A DNA stretch of 64,000 nt from SIG673 sp045653945 (lineage in GTDB: Bacteria; Bacillota; Clostridia; Oscillospirales; CAG-272), in NCBI GenBank assembly GCA_045653945.1, contig JAZOML010000066.1, forward strand, positions 1-64,000, read 5' to 3'. The notes below the pieces were generated by a model. The model was given only the letters and a program-made list of their open reading frames with translations, was not told where the DNA came from and ran no database searches. Made by a program: the position numbers and the translations under genes. Shown in pieces: positions 61,934-64,000 of this stretch; within the stretch, counting starts at the first letter, position 1; each line of letters starts with the position of its first letter.

Positions 61934-61970
61934 AAAACCGAGGTTGAAAATCAACCTCGGTTTTATTTTT
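61934..61970. terminator. Bidirectional terminator between the PASTA-like gene and groEL
   Basis: A 14-bp perfect stem (61934-61947 with 61951-61964), with A and T runs on both sides, between convergent genes. Confidence 0.87.
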
Positions 61971-62014
61971 ATGCTGTGGGCGGGAGCACGTAAGCGGTGT
62001 CGAGCGTTCTCGAC

Positions 62015-63661
62015 TCAATACATTCCGCCCATACCGCCCATATCGGGGGAAGGGGTAGAACAATTGCAGCCCTTAGGCTCTTTCTTGTCGGCAACGAGAG
62101 CCTCGGTGGTGAGAACAACGGATGCGATAGACGCCGCATTTTGGAGAGCAGAACGGGAAACCTTAGTCGGGTCAACGATACCTGCCTCCATCATATCGGT
62201 ATAAACCTCTTTTGCCGCATCAAATCCGTAACCAATCTTCTTGGAACGGAGAATCTTGTCAACTATAACGGAACCCTCAAAGCCTGCGTTTTCAGCTATC
62301 TGACGAACAGGAGCTTCAAGTGCGGTAAGAACTATCTGAACACCGACCTTTTCGTCGCCTGCGGTGGTGTCAAGCAGCTTCTTTACGGGAGCGATAACGT
62401 TAAGGAACGATACGCCGCCACCTGCCACGATACCCTCCTCAACCGCAGCCTTTGTTGCGTTGAGAGCGTCCTCAATGCGGAGCTTCTTTTCCTTCATTTC
62501 GGTTTCGGTAGCAGCACCGACCTTGATAACTGCAACTCCGCCTGCAAGCTTAGCAAGTCTTTCCTGAAGCTTTTCACGGTCAAAATCAGAGGTAGTTGTT
62601 TCAATGCCTGCTTTTATCTGACCTACACGGCTTCTGATCTCGTCGGGATCACCTGCACCGCCAACGATAATGGTGTTTTCCTTGGAAATCTTAACCTGTC
62701 TTGCACGACCAAGCATCTGGATATTTGCGCTCTTAACGTCAAGTCCGAGGTCATCGGAGATAACCTCGCCGCCTGTAAGAATAGCGATATCACGGAGCAT
62801 ATCCTTTCTTCTGTCGCCAAAGCCGGGAGCTTTAACTGCAACAGCGGTGAATACGCCCTTGAGCTTGTTAAGAATGAGAGTGGTAAGAGCCTCGCCCGCA
62901 ACATCCTCGGCAACGATAACGAGCTTGTGGCTCATACCTGCCTGAATCATAGATTCAAGAAGGGGAAGCATATCCTGAATATTGGAAATCTTCTTCTCGG
63001 TGATAAGAATCATAGCATCGTCGATAACCGCTTCCATCTTGTCGGTGTCGGTTACCATATAGGGAGAGATGTAGCCTCTATCAAACTGCATACCCTCAAC
63101 TACCTCGCAGTAGGTTTCAGCGGACTTGCTTTCCTCAACGGTGATAACGCCGTCAGCCGTTACCTTTTCCATAGCGTCAGCAATAAGCTTACCGATGTAC
63201 TCATCTCCTGCGGAAATAGTACCGACTCTTGCGATGTCCTCGGTGCCGTTTACCTTCTTTGAGTTAGCCTTGAGTGCCTCAACCCCACAGTCAACTGCCT
63301 TCTGAATACCCTTGCGGATAACCATAGGATTTGCACCTGCGGTGATATTTTTCATACCTGCACGAATAAACGCCTGAGCGAGAAGAGTAGCGGTAGTAGT
63401 ACCGTCGCCTGCCGCATCGTTAGTCTTGGTTGCGACCTCTTTAACGTGCTGAGCACCCATATTTTCCATAGGATCGTCAAGCTCGATTTCCTTTGCGATA
63501 GAAACACCGTCGTTGGTTATAAGGGGAGAGCCGAATTTCTTGTCAAGAACAACGTTTCTGCCCTTAGGGCCAAGAGTTATTTTTACGGTATCAGCAAGCT
63601 TGTCGATACCGCGAAGGAGCGCGCCTCTTGCGTCGCTTCCGTAGATAATATCCTTTGCCAT
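62015..63661 (-). CDS. groEL: Chaperonin GroEL (60 kDa)
   Basis: A 548-residue ATP-dependent folding chaperonin. It has VTLGPKGRNVVLDKKFG, the ATP-site NDAAGDGTTTATLLAQA, the apical-domain region and the GGM-repeat tail (GGMGGMY). It follows groES by 22 bases on the minus strand and should be heat-shock regulated from the groES promoter beyond the window edge. Confidence 0.98.
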   Translation of the reverse strand: MAKDIIYGSDARGALLRGIDKLADTVKITLGPKGRNVVLDKKFGSPLITNDGVSIAKEIELDDPMENMGAQHVKEVATKTNDAAGDGTTTATLLAQAFIRAGMKNITAGANPMVIRKGIQKAVDCGVEALKANSKKVNGTEDIARVGTISAGDEYIGKLIADAMEKVTADGVITVEESKSAETYCEVVEGMQFDRGYISPYMVTDTDKMEAVIDDAMILITEKKISNIQDMLPLLESMIQAGMSHKLVIVAEDVAGEALTTLILNKLKGVFTAVAVKAPGFGDRRKDMLRDIAILTGGEVISDDLGLDVKSANIQMLGRARQVKISKENTIIVGGAGDPDEIRSRVGQIKAGIETTTSDFDREKLQERLAKLAGGVAVIKVGAATETEMKEKKLRIEDALNATKAAVEEGIVAGGGVSFLNVIAPVKKLLDTTAGDEKVGVQIVLTALEAPVRQIAENAGFEGSVIVDKILRSKKIGYGFDAAKEVYTDMMEAGIVDPTKVSRSALQNAASIASVVLTTEALVADKKEPKGCNCSTPSPDMGGMGGMY

Positions 63662-63683
63662 TTAAAATGTACCTGCCTTTCGA

Positions 63684-63968
63684 TTATTCAACTATTGCGA
63701 GAATATCGCTTTGCTTTACGATAATGAATTCCTCACCGTCGCACTTTACCTCAGTGCCTGAGTATTTGCTGGTCAGTACCTTATCTCCGACCTTAACTTC
63801 CATTTTAATTTCTTTGCCGTCGACTATACCGCCGGGTCCAACTGCAACAACCTCAGCTACCTGCGGCTTTTCCTTTGCGTTGCCTGCGAGGAAAAGTCCG
63901 CTCTTGGTGGTTTCCTCAGCCTCGGTCATTTTTATAACAACTCTGTCTGCAAGGGGTTTGATTGTCAT
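63684..63968 (-). CDS. groES: Co-chaperonin GroES (10 kDa)
   Basis: A 94-residue heptameric lid of GroEL. Motifs: IKPLADRVVIKMTEAEETTKSGLFL (the mobile loop region), VVAVGPGG and VGDKVLTSKYSGTEVK. A GGAGG site precedes the ATG at 63968. First gene of the groESL operon. Confidence 0.97.
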   Translation of the reverse strand: MTIKPLADRVVIKMTEAEETTKSGLFLAGNAKEKPQVAEVVAVGPGGIVDGKEIKMEVKVGDKVLTSKYSGTEVKCDGEEFIIVKQSDILAIVE

Positions 63969-63992
63969 TTTAGATTACCTCCGTTTTATGTT

Positions 63993-64000
63993 TTAGCACT
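63993..64000. promoter_or_regulatory. Half of a probable CIRCE/HrcA operator, cut by the window edge
   Basis: TTAGCACT at the last eight bases, 25 bases from the groES start, matches the first arm of the CIRCE inverted repeat (TTAGCACTC-N9-GAGTGCTAA). The second arm lies outside the window. Confidence 0.6.

Noticed and set aside
61997..63262. 421-codon plus-strand open frame
   Set aside because: Antisense to groEL, a known effect of groEL codon usage.

Overview
The window looks like a chromosomal segment of a strictly anaerobic, endospore-lineage Firmicute (class Clostridia), probably an uncultured gut species. The reasons are an oxygen-sensitive glycyl radical enzyme in a bacterial microcompartment, a SpoIIID sporulation regulator, a CD1247-type acidic protein, the Clostridia-type GlgC/GlgD pair, low to moderate GC, strong purine-rich ribosome binding sites and many sigma-A promoters with a 17-base spacer. 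No rRNA, tRNA, CRISPR array, phage gene or transposase was seen.

Layout. 1-5.8 kb: housekeeping genes (glyS, efp, a CD1247-like protein, a PC4/YdbC-like protein, an MgtC-like protein) and an NhaC-type antiporter with an unusual cysteine-rich N-terminal domain. 6-21 kb: one long plus-strand operon for a glycyl-radical-enzyme microcompartment of the fucose/rhamnose 1,2-propanediol type. It encodes the dehydratase and its activase, a class II (fuculose-phosphate type) aldolase, CoA-acylating aldehyde dehydrogenase, PduL phosphotransacylase, acetate kinase, Zn alcohol dehydrogenase, the PduS/PduT redox pair, an EutP-type GTPase, EutS/PduU, five further BMC-H shell genes (one frameshifted), an EutN vertex protein and a DeoR-type regulator. 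The inferred flow is sugar phosphate to lactaldehyde to 1,2-propanediol to propionaldehyde, then to propanol and propionyl-CoA, propionyl-phosphate and ATP. Four cargo enzymes carry N-terminal and one a C-terminal encapsulation-type helix.

21-36.5 kb: a DUF1540-like protein, an orphan solute-binding lipoprotein, then a surface-polysaccharide region (phosphoglucomutase, GDP-mannose pyrophosphorylase, two GT4 glycosyltransferases, Wzm/Wzt-type ABC exporter, O-antigen-ligase-like protein). Next is a separate envelope cassette: lipoprotein, small membrane protein, an MBOAT-like protein lacking both hallmark histidines, and a DltD/AlgJ-like protein apparently lacking its catalytic histidine. 36.6-41 kb: a TIR-like plus Sel1-repeat protein, an M20 amidohydrolase and an AzgA-type purine permease with a possible pseudoknot leader. 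41-48.6 kb (minus strand): a purine module in which a stand-alone AICAR formyltransferase and a PurO-type IMP cyclohydrolase sit behind a ZTP riboswitch and terminator; a GH2/MFS pair; and an operon of a DUF1538 membrane protein with two P-II-like proteins.

48.7-64 kb: an HtrA-type protease, a six-gene glycogen operon (glgB-glgC-glgD-glgA-glgP-GH13) from one strong promoter, spoIIID, a protein with two PASTA-like modules, and groES-groEL with half of a probable CIRCE operator at the window edge. Function calls are from motif and family recognition by eye; no database search was run.
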